Below are positions 43,001 to 55,000 of a DNA stretch of 64,000 bases, one piece after another. The notes beneath the pieces were generated by a model, which searched no databases, had not been told where the DNA came from, and saw only the letters and a program-made list of their open reading frames with translations. Both the position numbers and the translations under genes were made by a program. Source of the stretch: Dasyornis broadbenti (taxonomy: Eukaryota; Chordata; Aves; Passeriformes; Dasyornithidae); NCBI GenBank assembly GCA_013397935.1, contig VZRN01004712.1:327793-391792 (forward strand), written 5' to 3'. The first letter of the stretch is position 1. Every line of letters starts with the position of its first letter.

Positions 43001-46000
43001 ACAGCCAGGCTTACAAAATTCGTTAAAATTAAAAAACTTCCTTTCCCTGCTTTAAAGCCTGACTAACAGAAAGTCCCTGTTTATCCCAAAATGCTCAGCA
43101 ATCAAGGTTAGTCTCTGCCATTGCTTACACTGTTAAGATAATCAAAGGTGGCAAGATTGGCCTCAAGCCATCAGACACCATTCCATGAGCAGCCCTCCAC
43201 ACCACTGCCCTGTCACACAGGTTTTCTCTGTGTAAAAAGTCTAAGCTATCAGAGGAGACTCATCTGCTCATAAGAACGGCTTCAGCACACCCATATGTTT
43301 GCATATATATATTTAAAACAGTCAGGAGTGAAGCAAGGCTTATGGGAAGACTTTCAGGCAGCAAAATATATAAGGAATTTGCTGAAGATGCAAACTAGGC
43401 ACTATCCTGGCCTGGACTATTTATTCCAATGCATGGATTACTTTGCTCACCATGCTTTCATGAGCTAAATTGTTTTGTAAATTTGCAGTAATTATATGCG
43501 TGCTTTTTTATTATTATGAAATATTTTTCTCAGGAATACACATTCCCTAGAACAGAGCACTTCAACATACACAAAAGGAAATTATTTACATTTGGGCTGT
43601 TTGCTCACAGATGGCTCTTTAGAACCCAACTACTTGCAGGCAGAGACATTCAAAATAGGTGTTTAAATTATATCCCTATGTGACCAACTAACTGTGCCTA
43701 TATGGAAAATAAAGGAACTTGAAATGAAGGAGCCCCTGGGAAAAACGGAATAGCAGGGAGTGGATTGCTCACATAGAAAGGGGCCCTAAACTAAAAAAAC
43801 ACAATTAGAAATAGGCCATGAACCAAGAAAATGTGCCATGGCAGGCTATGTACTGTTTGTGAAGGAAGAGCTGAGCATCTTTAATTTACACAACACTTAG
43901 AAAACAAAACAAAAAACCTGAGTTCATGTTTTTATCTCTATCTGGTGCTCTTCTACTTCTGTAATAAGCTACAAATACATGCAACAGAGGACTTGGCTGA
44001 GGGCACTCACTATTTTTGCCTCTCTAACCTGCCCAGCTGTCACAATGCTTTTTTTGGATCTGATCACTCTGCTTACAGTTTCACATTCCTCAACAGAAAC
44101 TCCACACCAATAACATTCATCAGGGAAAATGGCCATTTGAGTCAACACTGCAAAGAATAATGGCCTTCAAGCCCAAAGTTGCATGAATATTGAGAAACGA
44201 GACCAAATACATGACGAACAAGTAACGATCACAGAAGTGCATTCAAGTATCTGGAGCACAGTTCACTCTTTTTTTGAGACACTCTTTTAGATGATACTTT
44301 GAAATACTTACTAATAAAAACCAAACTAATTTAAGCTGATGATGGTAGAAACAAGATTCATTGAGCAGCCAGATTTAACTATAATTTTTGTTCATTTCAG
44401 ATTTCAATGTAGTTACAATGAATACCAAGCAAATTGCTTGAACTCTGTGAACTTAAGTTGACAGAGCTGTTTCTGGGGTGTCAAACTGTACTCTTTTGTA
44501 TCATTCTGTACTTTTCCTCCAAAAGATAAGAATAAAAAATATTATCATGGCAATTTAAAAAGCAATAAAATGACTGTATATTTGCATGTGTTGCCATGTC
44601 AGCTTTATTGGAATTCCATTTTGGCTTCTAAGAACTTAAGTAAACAGATTAAGAACACCACAAGCACTACTACCCTGCAGCATATTCTAAAGATTAAAAT
44701 ATTAAAGTCTGCTAAGTAAGGCTAATTCATGCCAAAGCTTTTAGATTTCTAATAGTATCATGAGTTACTGGCGGGCAAGGGAGTAGAAAGAGTAAGCTCC
44801 TTAAGAATGTTATGTCCATCTGTGAGTGCCATCTGTCAAAGAAATCCTGAAAGAGGAGGCTAACAAGGAATCCAGAATATGCCCAGCTGCTGCACTGTAA
44901 ATTACTACCTATGCTAAAAAACCTTAACACATATATCTAGGCAGATAAATGTTTTCTTTCCTTTTGATTCTCATTTTAGATATGCAGTCTCTGCTCTTTG
45001 CTTTTCAGCACAACCACACACAGTCTCTGAAACAGCTCACAGCACTTAAAAATTCTGAGAGTAAACCAGACAACATAAACTGAGGACTTGCGCTGGTTTT
45101 GATAACGACAGTCAAAAACCATTTTATGTTTTCATTTTTTAAAAATCCACTGATGACAGTAACAAAGCAATTCACAGAAGAATGTTCACTCAGAAGGTGT
45201 CTGGACAATCTAAAAAATTTTTAACATATATTCTTATATATGTCTTTGTATGTATATCTGTATAGGGCACACCTACATGTATTTTATTTATCAGGGATAT
45301 TTATAAGTGCCCTGAGCTTAAGCAAGCTATTAGCTGCAAATCACTATAAAATTTCTGGTACTGATCAAGAAACAAACTAACCTGTTGGGTCCATGCTGCA
45401 TCCCACAGCAATTCTTCCTTAGGCCTTTTCTACTTTCCTCTGGGAATAAATACACAGATATAAATACACCAAGAATTCTGGGAGGTGATGGAAAAGGAGG
45501 TCTGTGCAGAAATAAGTTCTGAGATCACTTGATGCTTTTCATTTTTCCAGAAGAAGGACACACAGTCTTAATATGAGGTTGATCTTATCTCTCCCTCATC
45601 CATTTATTTGATCAACAATAAAAAACTATTAAAAATTTATTTAAAGGAAGAGGGGGAAACACACAGAAAAAAGTGGAACATATTTTAAAGACAAGTAAAA
45701 TATTCAGGAACAGGGAGCACACAACAAAAATTTAAATGAATTGTTTGTTGTTCCTGAGTTATGTGGGAAACAGAAAAAAGATAAGATGCAAAGCTGCAAG
45801 TAAAACCCTGGAGGCTTAAAAAAAATAGTTTACAAGGAGAAAAAAACCAACACCATCCCAAGCAAACAAATATATACAGCAAATACTTGCAACAGCTCTT
45901 GCAATATGGGAAGAAGCACTGATATACCCTGTATGTTTTACTGCTATTCTCCCAGGCTAGTAGGGCTTTAGATTTCACATATTTTTTGAAAGATTGCCCA

Positions 46001-49000
46001 GCAGAAGAACGTTTCTGAAAACATTACTATATAGCCATTTTAATGTGCTGCACAGCACCTTTGCTTTCTTCATCTTTCGCCCAATAAAGGTTTCTTCAGC
46101 AGTTACATAGATACTTGGTATTTCTCTTTTTTTCAAAGGAAGTCAGTGTTGTTAAGAATATCTACCGTTCTCCAAGAGAAACGGTGGGGGAGGTGGGGGG
46201 GGTGGAGGAGAACAACAGAGAAAAGTATAGTTTTTTACAAATCTGCCTTCTGCTTCACTGGACCCTAAATTAACAGTATAGAGGTTAAATGCTAATAGGA
46301 AAGAAGATTCCATCCTAGTGGGTAAGTAAAAATAGAACAATGAAGAGCAAAGAACCTACTACTCCTGAAATAATAAAAGTAAATTTAGGATAATCTCTCG
46401 TTTTCTCTCAGTTTGAGCATGTTCTTTACTGTATTGCAAATACGGCATCTTATTTATTACCTCTTGGTTATCTGAAAAAAAACCAAACAACTGTGCTGAA
46501 GGAATTCTATTCACAAGTTGTTAAACACAGCAAAAGATACTGCTATTGAACACAAGAAATGCAAAGGGACTATTTCTAGGGACAAGAAAGGGAGAGTAAA
46601 AGCACTGCTATATGTGCAATGGAAGGAAGAAAATTTGTATTTCACTGGAAATTTAGATTATTTCATGTTATTTTTCATTCCATGTCAAACACCAACCTGA
46701 CCAATGTTGGTATAGGCTGAATCAAAGCCCTGCTGGAGGCAGCAAGAAAAAGAGTGAGTTCCTTACTCAGGAGTGTACACAGGCAAGGCTGTATATTGAA
46801 AAGAAAGAAGCAAAAGGACTGCATCATTTCCTGTGTGCTATTCCACAGCCAAGCAAGAAACGTCATAACCCTCTCATGAAATCCTGAGCCAAGTCCTCCA
46901 GAAAGTGGACAGTACGCAGAGGGGAAGAACCCACCAATGGAAGGAGCTGAAGAGGGACATAAATGGTTCTGAAACCATGAAGAAAGTAGAAATGAAGAAA
47001 ATTATAAAAATCCTCTCCGTCATGATGTAATTTTTTTATTTGCTGTATCACCCAGGATTCCAAAATAATTTTTTAAAGGGTGAAAAGTAAACATTGTGCC
47101 TTGTTGTTCAGTTCTGAGTCGTGGTGGGAAGGCAGCCCCAATGCACTGTATCGCAGCGGCGGCACTGGGCACGTCAAAACAAAACCGGCCTTCCCCAAAC
47201 CTCAACACAGAGGAGCCTGGCAAGGAGTCATTTCTGTCAGAAACCCAGACTGGTGAAATAACATACATTGTACACTATTATTTGGCATTAGCTTTTTCAT
47301 TTGTGTTAAGCTAATTCCATGTGAAGTTGTAGAGGTTTGTGTCTGACCATGTCCAGGGGGACTACAAGATGAACTAGGAGACTCTCTAAAGGTTTCCTGT
47401 GCCCAAATAAAAATCAATTTTGTTACTTCTTAAAAGATTCTTTTATTTTGCTATTTTGGGACAGGAAAGGGTGCTTTCCTTTTTGACACTAAAATTACAT
47501 AACAAGTAACAGCTTTCTGACCCATATAATGAGGGTTTGAATTTTCATTTTAACATCCTATCCTCACAGGTTCTTCTACCCTGTCTGTTTTTCTGACAGA
47601 GAATTTGAGTGAGAATTCTCGAAGGGACTGAAGCTCTTATCCTTCATCTGACCATGGGATACCAAGCAAGATGTTACACAGTTTGGGAATTTCTTCTCCT
47701 TAGAAAGACAGCTCCTTGACCCTTCTTTGCTGTGGAGCACAAATATGAACAGAAGCAGAATGGAAAGGACAGAAAACAGTGAACAGCAGGATGTGAAGCT
47801 GTGCTTCAAATTCCTAGCCTGCCTGTTGATTATTTAGTAACAAACAATTACTTCTTTTTCTATTTTGCTTTTTCATATTTGATATTCATACAAAAGTCAT
47901 TAACTGCAGAAAGGAGGAGTTTGTCAGAGAGAAAATTTCAGAGTCTTGAAAATGCTGAAAAGCAGCACCTTGTGCAGACAGCTAAATGGGAGGGTGGTAA
48001 GAGTCAGCTTATGCTCAGGCAAGAGTCAAGTTTGCTGAAGCACCCAGGTGAACCACAAGCCTGAATCTCAGAGAAAACTATGGAAAGCAATTACAGCTTT
48101 TCTATTTTTAGGTCCTATCACTGAATTCAACAACAGAATTCATAACAAGAAGTTACAATGAGCGAACACATAGTAGGAAACTATGTACTTCACAGCACTG
48201 CTTATTTTTTATTAGAGATTAAGGTTATGACTGACTTGATGTGCCTCAATTACACGTGTTGTATTAAAGATAGATTCAAATGAAGATCTGCAGCTACTAA
48301 GTGGTAGCTGTGGCTGAATTCGGGAATATTCAAAAGTACAACACACACCATCCCTCAAGCCCTCAGAAGTCACTCCTATCTTCCTCCTCTTTGTTTTCCT
48401 TGTCCCCATGCTTATTTTCTGTCTGGTCTCCTCACCATTTAAATTGCTGGTCACATGGAGGATCAAAGCTGCTATTTTGAGTCACTTAACCTACAGTTAA
48501 TCTCATTGTTGCTTGCCTGTTTAAGCAGAATTAGTTGGCTCCAGTGCACCTAACGGTTAACAAGGAGTCTGACAGGAAGGCTTTGGCTATATGTAATGTT
48601 ACAGAAGGTGCACTTCAGAACTTGCATAATGAGCAGTTTTAGCTAGTTTTGACACTAATTTTTAGAGAATTGAGGTATATGTGACTTGATAAATGATGAA
48701 TTAATCATTCTTGTCAGTTGAGACTCAAGCATTGCTTTTTTCTCTGGAAACCAAATGGAAAGAGAAATTTTTAAAGCAGGGAACAGCAATTTTGAACTTA
48801 AACTAGCAAGTAGACCTGTTGCATTTATAAGTGACTTAATAACATGATACATAGGCAGAGTTAATAAAAAACTTTCTTTGGACATAAGTTAGAGCTGATC
48901 TGCTTCAGAAAAAGCCTGAATGTCAGAAGCGTGAAATCAAAGATCATTCCTACTTGGTGCCTGTGTCTCAGCTCCAACCAGGAGAGTCTTTTCTGAACTC

Positions 49001-52000
49001 ACCACCAGCCAAATGGCTTTCAACAGAGTGTTTATTTTAAAAAATGGAGGTATTTTTTCCACAGTTCTTGATATTATCAAACCATTACCAAAGCTTCCTA
49101 AGTAAGCAAATTTAGCCACATATCTAACACTATTCTTTTTCACAGATTCAAAGATTGGTGCCTATTCTGTGTTTGAACATCAGAAAGCAATGGCCAGTAT
49201 TTAAATATCAAAGTTTTAGTACTCAACTTGCAATGACCAGTTCTAAACAGATCACAGAGTCCTAGAATACCATGTTGGAAAGGACCACAAGGATCATCTG
49301 GTCAAACCCTCCTTGGCAAAAGCACAGTGAAGATAAGATAGCCCAACACCCTGTTAAACTGATAGCCAACTCAATGCTGATTCTTTTAATAAACATAATT
49401 GCTTAAATTGTCTATGGAAATTATCTTCTTTCTTCTCATGCATCTGGAACCGAAGAGTATATAAAATTGTATAACAGGGGTAAAGTAGTGCCTGCCTGGA
49501 GCTGAGATTTGAATGTCATAAATATTCACTGAAATTAAACAGTAGTTCAAAAGGATCTATTAAACTAGAAATGTACCAAAAAAGTAGCACACAGAAGATA
49601 CGGCAACTGTTTCACACACTAGCTGCATTTTTACCTTAAATGTACATTTGCTTTTCAGTATCTGCTGCAATGTGTTCAAGCAGACCAGATACGAAGAATT
49701 TCAATCATAACAGAACCCAAGAACTACATCAGGATTGTGTCAAAAGTTCTAACAGGATACCAGAAACTACTTCAATCCAGTTCGAGATGTTCCTTTTCAA
49801 GTGGCAAGAGGAATTTCCTGATATTCTCAGAACAATTCTATTATTTCATCACTCTTTCTAGAACAGAGGGATTAGAAGATTCTTTTGATGCTGCTAATAA
49901 TACTCTATACACATTACACTGCACTGATCCGGTACTAGGGAATTGAGGGGCAATAATAGAGACAAAACACGTCTGTGAAATGTGTATTGATCTGAATCAC
50001 ACAAGCATGGCCAAAACATTACACAACATCTTCTAATCCACAGAAATCAGCACCTGCAACATGAAGACACACACTTGATGCTAAAGTGAAAATCTAGATT
50101 TTTTTTTTTCCCCCACATAATATAGTCAAAAAAGCTCCAGTGTGTCAGAAGTTTCATGTTAGCTTTATCAAGACACGCTAAGATATACATATTCAAGTTA
50201 GTGTACACTGGAGGAAAACAAATACATTGGATCAGGCAGAGTTTCAGCAAGCACGAACATAGAAAGACTCTGGCAACACATTCAGAAGGTAAGTAGGGAA
50301 ATCACCAATCTGTTTTGCATTCATGTAGTTACTGGAAGACTACAGAAGTTACTAAATAATTTTAAATTATGGGAGAGAAATTTTTTACTTTTGCTATACT
50401 AACAGAAAATGCAGGAAAATGACAGAAGAAGCAGAATGGGATAACAGAACTCTTATCTCCCTAAGGAAACTGCATTGAACAGATTCTATGTTTGTGTTTC
50501 TAATGAAGCTGGCTTAATTCTTGATGACAGACTTTTTTTTTTTTTTAATTTATCATAGACTATTAAGGTCAAACAACATCGTTTATTAGAAATCAGTTTT
50601 CTTTAATTTGAATTAAATCTGTGAGAAGAGTTGCAAAAGTCTGGTTTGGAATCAGATACCACAATGCACAAATGCTGCATTATTTTCCATTACATCCTCA
50701 GAACTCTTCTGATTTTTTGGTAAGAGACGAGTTAATCCCTCTTAGAATATTAAACTGGCAATCATGATGTTTTACATTTCAACATTCACAGCTCTCCTAC
50801 GTATTTGACTCTCAAAAACAACCATGCCATTAGTAATACAGACTCTCAGACAAGTATTTTCCAGAAACTATGGTTTTAAAGAAACGAAGTAAACACAGGC
50901 TGACTCAATGTTTAATTAAGAGTTGTGACTTGACAGTAATTTCTTTTTGAGTCCATTGACAAGTGCTGTTACTGTAAACCATACTTTTGTTACTTAAATT
51001 TTCTACCAGTTTTTGGACTTCACATTTTTAAAAGGAGTACCAGCTTTGTGACACAGATGAGTAGGAAGAGAATGTTATTTGGAACTGTTGCAATTAATCA
51101 GGCAAAACCCATTGTGACAGGGTGTTCCACCTCTATCTCTCACCCACAAAGCTGGCATAGATAGCCCAGGCCGAGTCAATGACTCTGCAAGAGATTATCT
51201 CTTGGCACCTGAGAGCCTGAATCCCGACCAAGGGATCAACATCTTGGTATGGGAAAACCAGGTGTGGAAAGAGATGAAAAGAATAAGTAAGTGACCGAAA
51301 GACACACTTTTACCCTATAAAAGACACACGAAATATCACAGAGGCAGAGGTTTCCTGCACGTACTCTGAAGCACGGAGGAGCCTCTCCCCAGGTCTGGAC
51401 GCAGGCCTGTGGTTACTTCCTTGAGGATTGAGTGAAAGGATTCTAATGTATGTCCCATCACCAAACTGGAGTTGGCAAGATATATTGGTTTCCTAAATTG
51501 TATTACTTCTTCGCTAGCTGTAAGTATGGGTACCTCAATTCGCGCTGTATTATCTACTAGTAGGGTTTTTGGTGGTTTTTTGTTTTGCTTTGTTTTTTTT
51601 TCTTCTTTTGTTTCTATTTCATTTTGTGTAGTACATAGCTTGTTTAGTTCCTTACCTTGTTGTTTTCTTGTGTCTAATAAACAGTAATTCATTTTACATT
51701 AGTCCTAATCGGCCCATTATTAAAGAACTTGCGAACGGTACTGGGTTTTGGGGTGCGGGCACCCCAATAAAAGTTGCTGCCTGCTGCCAAAGGCCTAGGC
51801 AAAAGGCAGATTTAACTCAACCCCCGTCTCCCATTCGTAACAACCATGTAGACTATACCAACATTAAACAACTTTCACTTCCTTAATGTATAATACTTAG
51901 AATGAATATGAGGAATACCACATTATACCATGCAAACACTGAGAACAAAATCTGAATTCTTTTGTGTGCACAATTCATTGAGATCAGGAAATTTTTGTCA

Positions 52001-55000
52001 CAGTATTACAGATTGAGACACAATTCCGTATTAAAATATTTTTAATTTTTCTCACATGAGAGAAAGTGTCACTGAAAGAACAAACAACTGTACAAGGAAA
52101 TGTATTGACAAGAAACTGGCTAAAGGAGAGATGACTGTGTAGTGCTGAAAAGAGGTAATAAAATCAGAGTGAGATTTTTAGTGTTAATTCTTTGGGATCA
52201 GTTTTGAAACTGATTTAAAATTTTAGTTTTAAAACTTGACACAAAAATAAAGGCACACTCATAAAATGAGTAGGTATCAGAAAACTGAAAAGCAGCAGTA
52301 ACAGCAGGAAAGACTGGAATACTACACATACAGAAATGACTAAATTGAAGACTATAATAACAGTAATCAGATGACACTTAACAGTGTAAAATGTAAATTC
52401 CTTCCTGGTGAATATAACAGCAGAAACTTCTCTTATACACTACAAGCTTATCAACTGTAAGTGATAGAGAAGGAGTACACCAAATCATTATTTTACATCT
52501 CCATCTTTACAGTGTGATGGAACCATGATGTTTTTCATGGGGAGAAATATTCTAGCAGAGTGAGAAATACTGCAGTTAGAACACAAGTTCTTTCCAAAAT
52601 GCCATCTCATATAGTATCTACAATCCTTGACATTAAAGTTTCATCAAGTTGTCTGAGAACGCTAAAATTAAACAACTTGAAGAATGACCATATTCAAAAC
52701 TGGAATGAAACACTACTTCAAAAATTGTGATCTGTAAAAGAAGTCCCTAAAATATTACCTTACACATAAATAAACTCCAATCAGGCTACCAAATGTGCCA
52801 AAACATTGCTCCAATTGTATGAAACAAACCAAAACCAAGTAGCCATTGTGGTACAGAAATTTAGCTCTTTTTCATCACTATTAAACTCCTTAAAGTTAGA
52901 TGCACACATAAAGAAATGTTATATTCTCCAGTTCTTCTATTTCGCACCAGTGTCCCCTGATCAAAATCACTCTTTGAAATACAGCATATGTGGATTTCTT
53001 ATTTTACCTTATTTATTGTAGTCCCAAAACCTACTTGCCTTTTTGGAAGTATTCATAATCTAAGAGTTCCACTTACTCTCAGCTGTAGCTTGGCTGTTAC
53101 TACACCTATAATGTCAGAGACAAAATTCACCTGGACTCAAGATCCACAGCTCTATTGCTTTGCCATAAAAATGAAAATATGTCCACCACATGAAACTACA
53201 TACTGTGTTTATTTTTCACTATACCTGTACTCCAGTTTCTTCATATATTAAACAAGGACATGATAAACTATCTTCAAATTCCCAGAGCGGGTAGAACTCT
53301 AATATACCTAAATGGGACGCCCAGTTGACCCTATTCACCACCTAATTGTCAAGAACTACTGTGAGACAACTTTCAGCTCTTGCTTGGTTAGTTTTGCAAA
53401 GCTTTGTAAAGCTTCCATGGCTTCTGCTTATCACTGTGTCCATGAGGCCCTCTATAAAGTCATCTCTTTTCTGTCACTGAGCCAGCCCTGCGCGTGCAGC
53501 TGCAGGCTCTACAAAGATTTTGGTGCACCTGATTAATCACTATGGAAGCATTTCTGGTAACAATTTATCTTTTGTTAATTAAAACTACTGCAGCATGGAA
53601 GACATGGAAGCATATTAAAAATCATCTGTGCTTGTATCAATAAAATACAAGAAGATATTTACATGCAAAATCAGCTTTAGATCAGCTTATGATATCTCTG
53701 GCATCTGAGTAGGATTGGAAGAATATGCTTTTATTAGATGATCACTCCCCTAGAGACCAAAACTGCAGTTTCATCCTTTAACACAGGAATATTTTAATTT
53801 TTTTTAAAGCCACTCTTAGAAAAAACCAGTAGCTTAATTAATAGGTGAGCCCCTATCATGTTTAAATCACAGCAAAAAGATAGTCATTTAAGGGAAAGAA
53901 TATGGTTCATATTCTTTCCCTTAAATGGAAATATAATTCTTACAAAACAGAAATGAAGGAAAAGAATAAAAATATATCCTAAAATCTCTCGTCCCATAAG
54001 GCATTCAGAATGTGTTTGGGCAGGTTCAACCTGTAATATAATCTTTCTTCCAATCAAAAGGCAAGGAAACATGCAGGAATAAGCCAGACCATGCTTGAAG
54101 CATATGTCTACGGTTTCTCCACTATGTCATGCAGCAACAGACATACGACATAAATAGGTCAGTATGTGTTTTTTGCTTTTGTTGTTGTTAGAAAACAAAG
54201 GAACCATATTGACAGGCATAGTCCAAATATAATAAGCACTTGGCATAAAACTCCTGACAGCAACAGACTAAGGAAGGAACTGTAGCCAGAGGCTACAAAA
54301 GGAAGAAATGCATTTAGTCTAAATGTATCCCAGTATATCCAGTACTTGCAGTAGCTTGGCAGAACATTTCAGAAATTTAAAAATAATTGGAAAAATAAAA
54401 AGTTATACTGTTTGCTCAAATACATTAAAATTACACTTATTAAGAATAAAGTTTTACTGGAAAAGCTTTTTTATTCAAATTGCATATGTAAAAAACCATT
54501 TTCTTTTGACATAAAGCACAAGGCACAATGCTTGCTTAAGAAAAAATGCAAATACATATTAAAAAAATATCTTGGAAAGGATCTTAATGCCTGAATTTTC
54601 AGCTCTTAAACTTAACTAGAACTCTAAAGGAGTTGTACTTTTATAAAAGTAAATTCCTTTCTGTGCTAAAAGTTCAATTTCTTATATGAAGAAGACATAA
54701 CTTTGCTACTATTGTAACAGATCAGCTTTTAGCCCCTCTTCTCTTTTTTTTCCTTCTCCTCTAGACAGTGTTTTCTCTTTGTACTTTCCTAATGCCCTTT
54801 TCCAGGGCTTCGCACACTGTATCTGATTAAGAATTACTGTGTTACAGTGGCAGTAATATCACTGCTTCCTGCTGCACAGGGAAATGCTAAAGGCTGCCCC
54901 CCAATAGCTAATAAAGAAAAACTGAACAGCATAAACATCACAGCACCTGAGTCAATAAAGATTTTAATACAACTTTTCAGATAAAGCTTCACAAGGTCTT

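Larger units (their letters stand above)
51113..51842 (+). mobile_element. Solo LTR of an endogenous retrovirus, about 730 bp
   Basis: Starts TGTGACAGGG and ends CATTCGTAACA, giving TG..CA ends with an imperfect terminal inverted repeat (TGTGAC against TGTTAC). The bases immediately outside are CCCAT on the left and ACCAT on the right, a probable 5-bp target duplication with one change. Inside, in plus orientation, are a TATA box at 51316-51322, a first AATAAA at 51676-51681 and a second at 51766-51771. No gag, pol or env sequence and no primer-binding site or polypurine tract adjoin it, so it is a solo LTR left by recombination. It is antisense to CDC42BPA. The retroviral class is not certain; 5 bp would fit an ERVL-like group. 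Confidence 0.82.

Noticed and set aside
46152..46340. Minus-strand frame with a nine-proline run
   Set aside because: The polyproline comes from translating the C-rich complement of the G tract at 46183-46210; no other coding evidence.
47020..47417. Two overlapping minus-strand frames as exons
   Set aside because: They do not carry CDC42BPA-like sequence, and exons a and b already join in phase, so no extra exon is needed.
53885..53927. Hairpin as a microRNA precursor
   Set aside because: Stem of 20 bp with a 3-nt loop is too short and too tightly looped for a typical pre-miRNA, and flanking bases do not extend it.
54637..54650. 14-bp AT-rich palindrome ACTTTTATAAAAGT
   Set aside because: Short self-complementary AT words are expected by chance in a window of this size and base composition.
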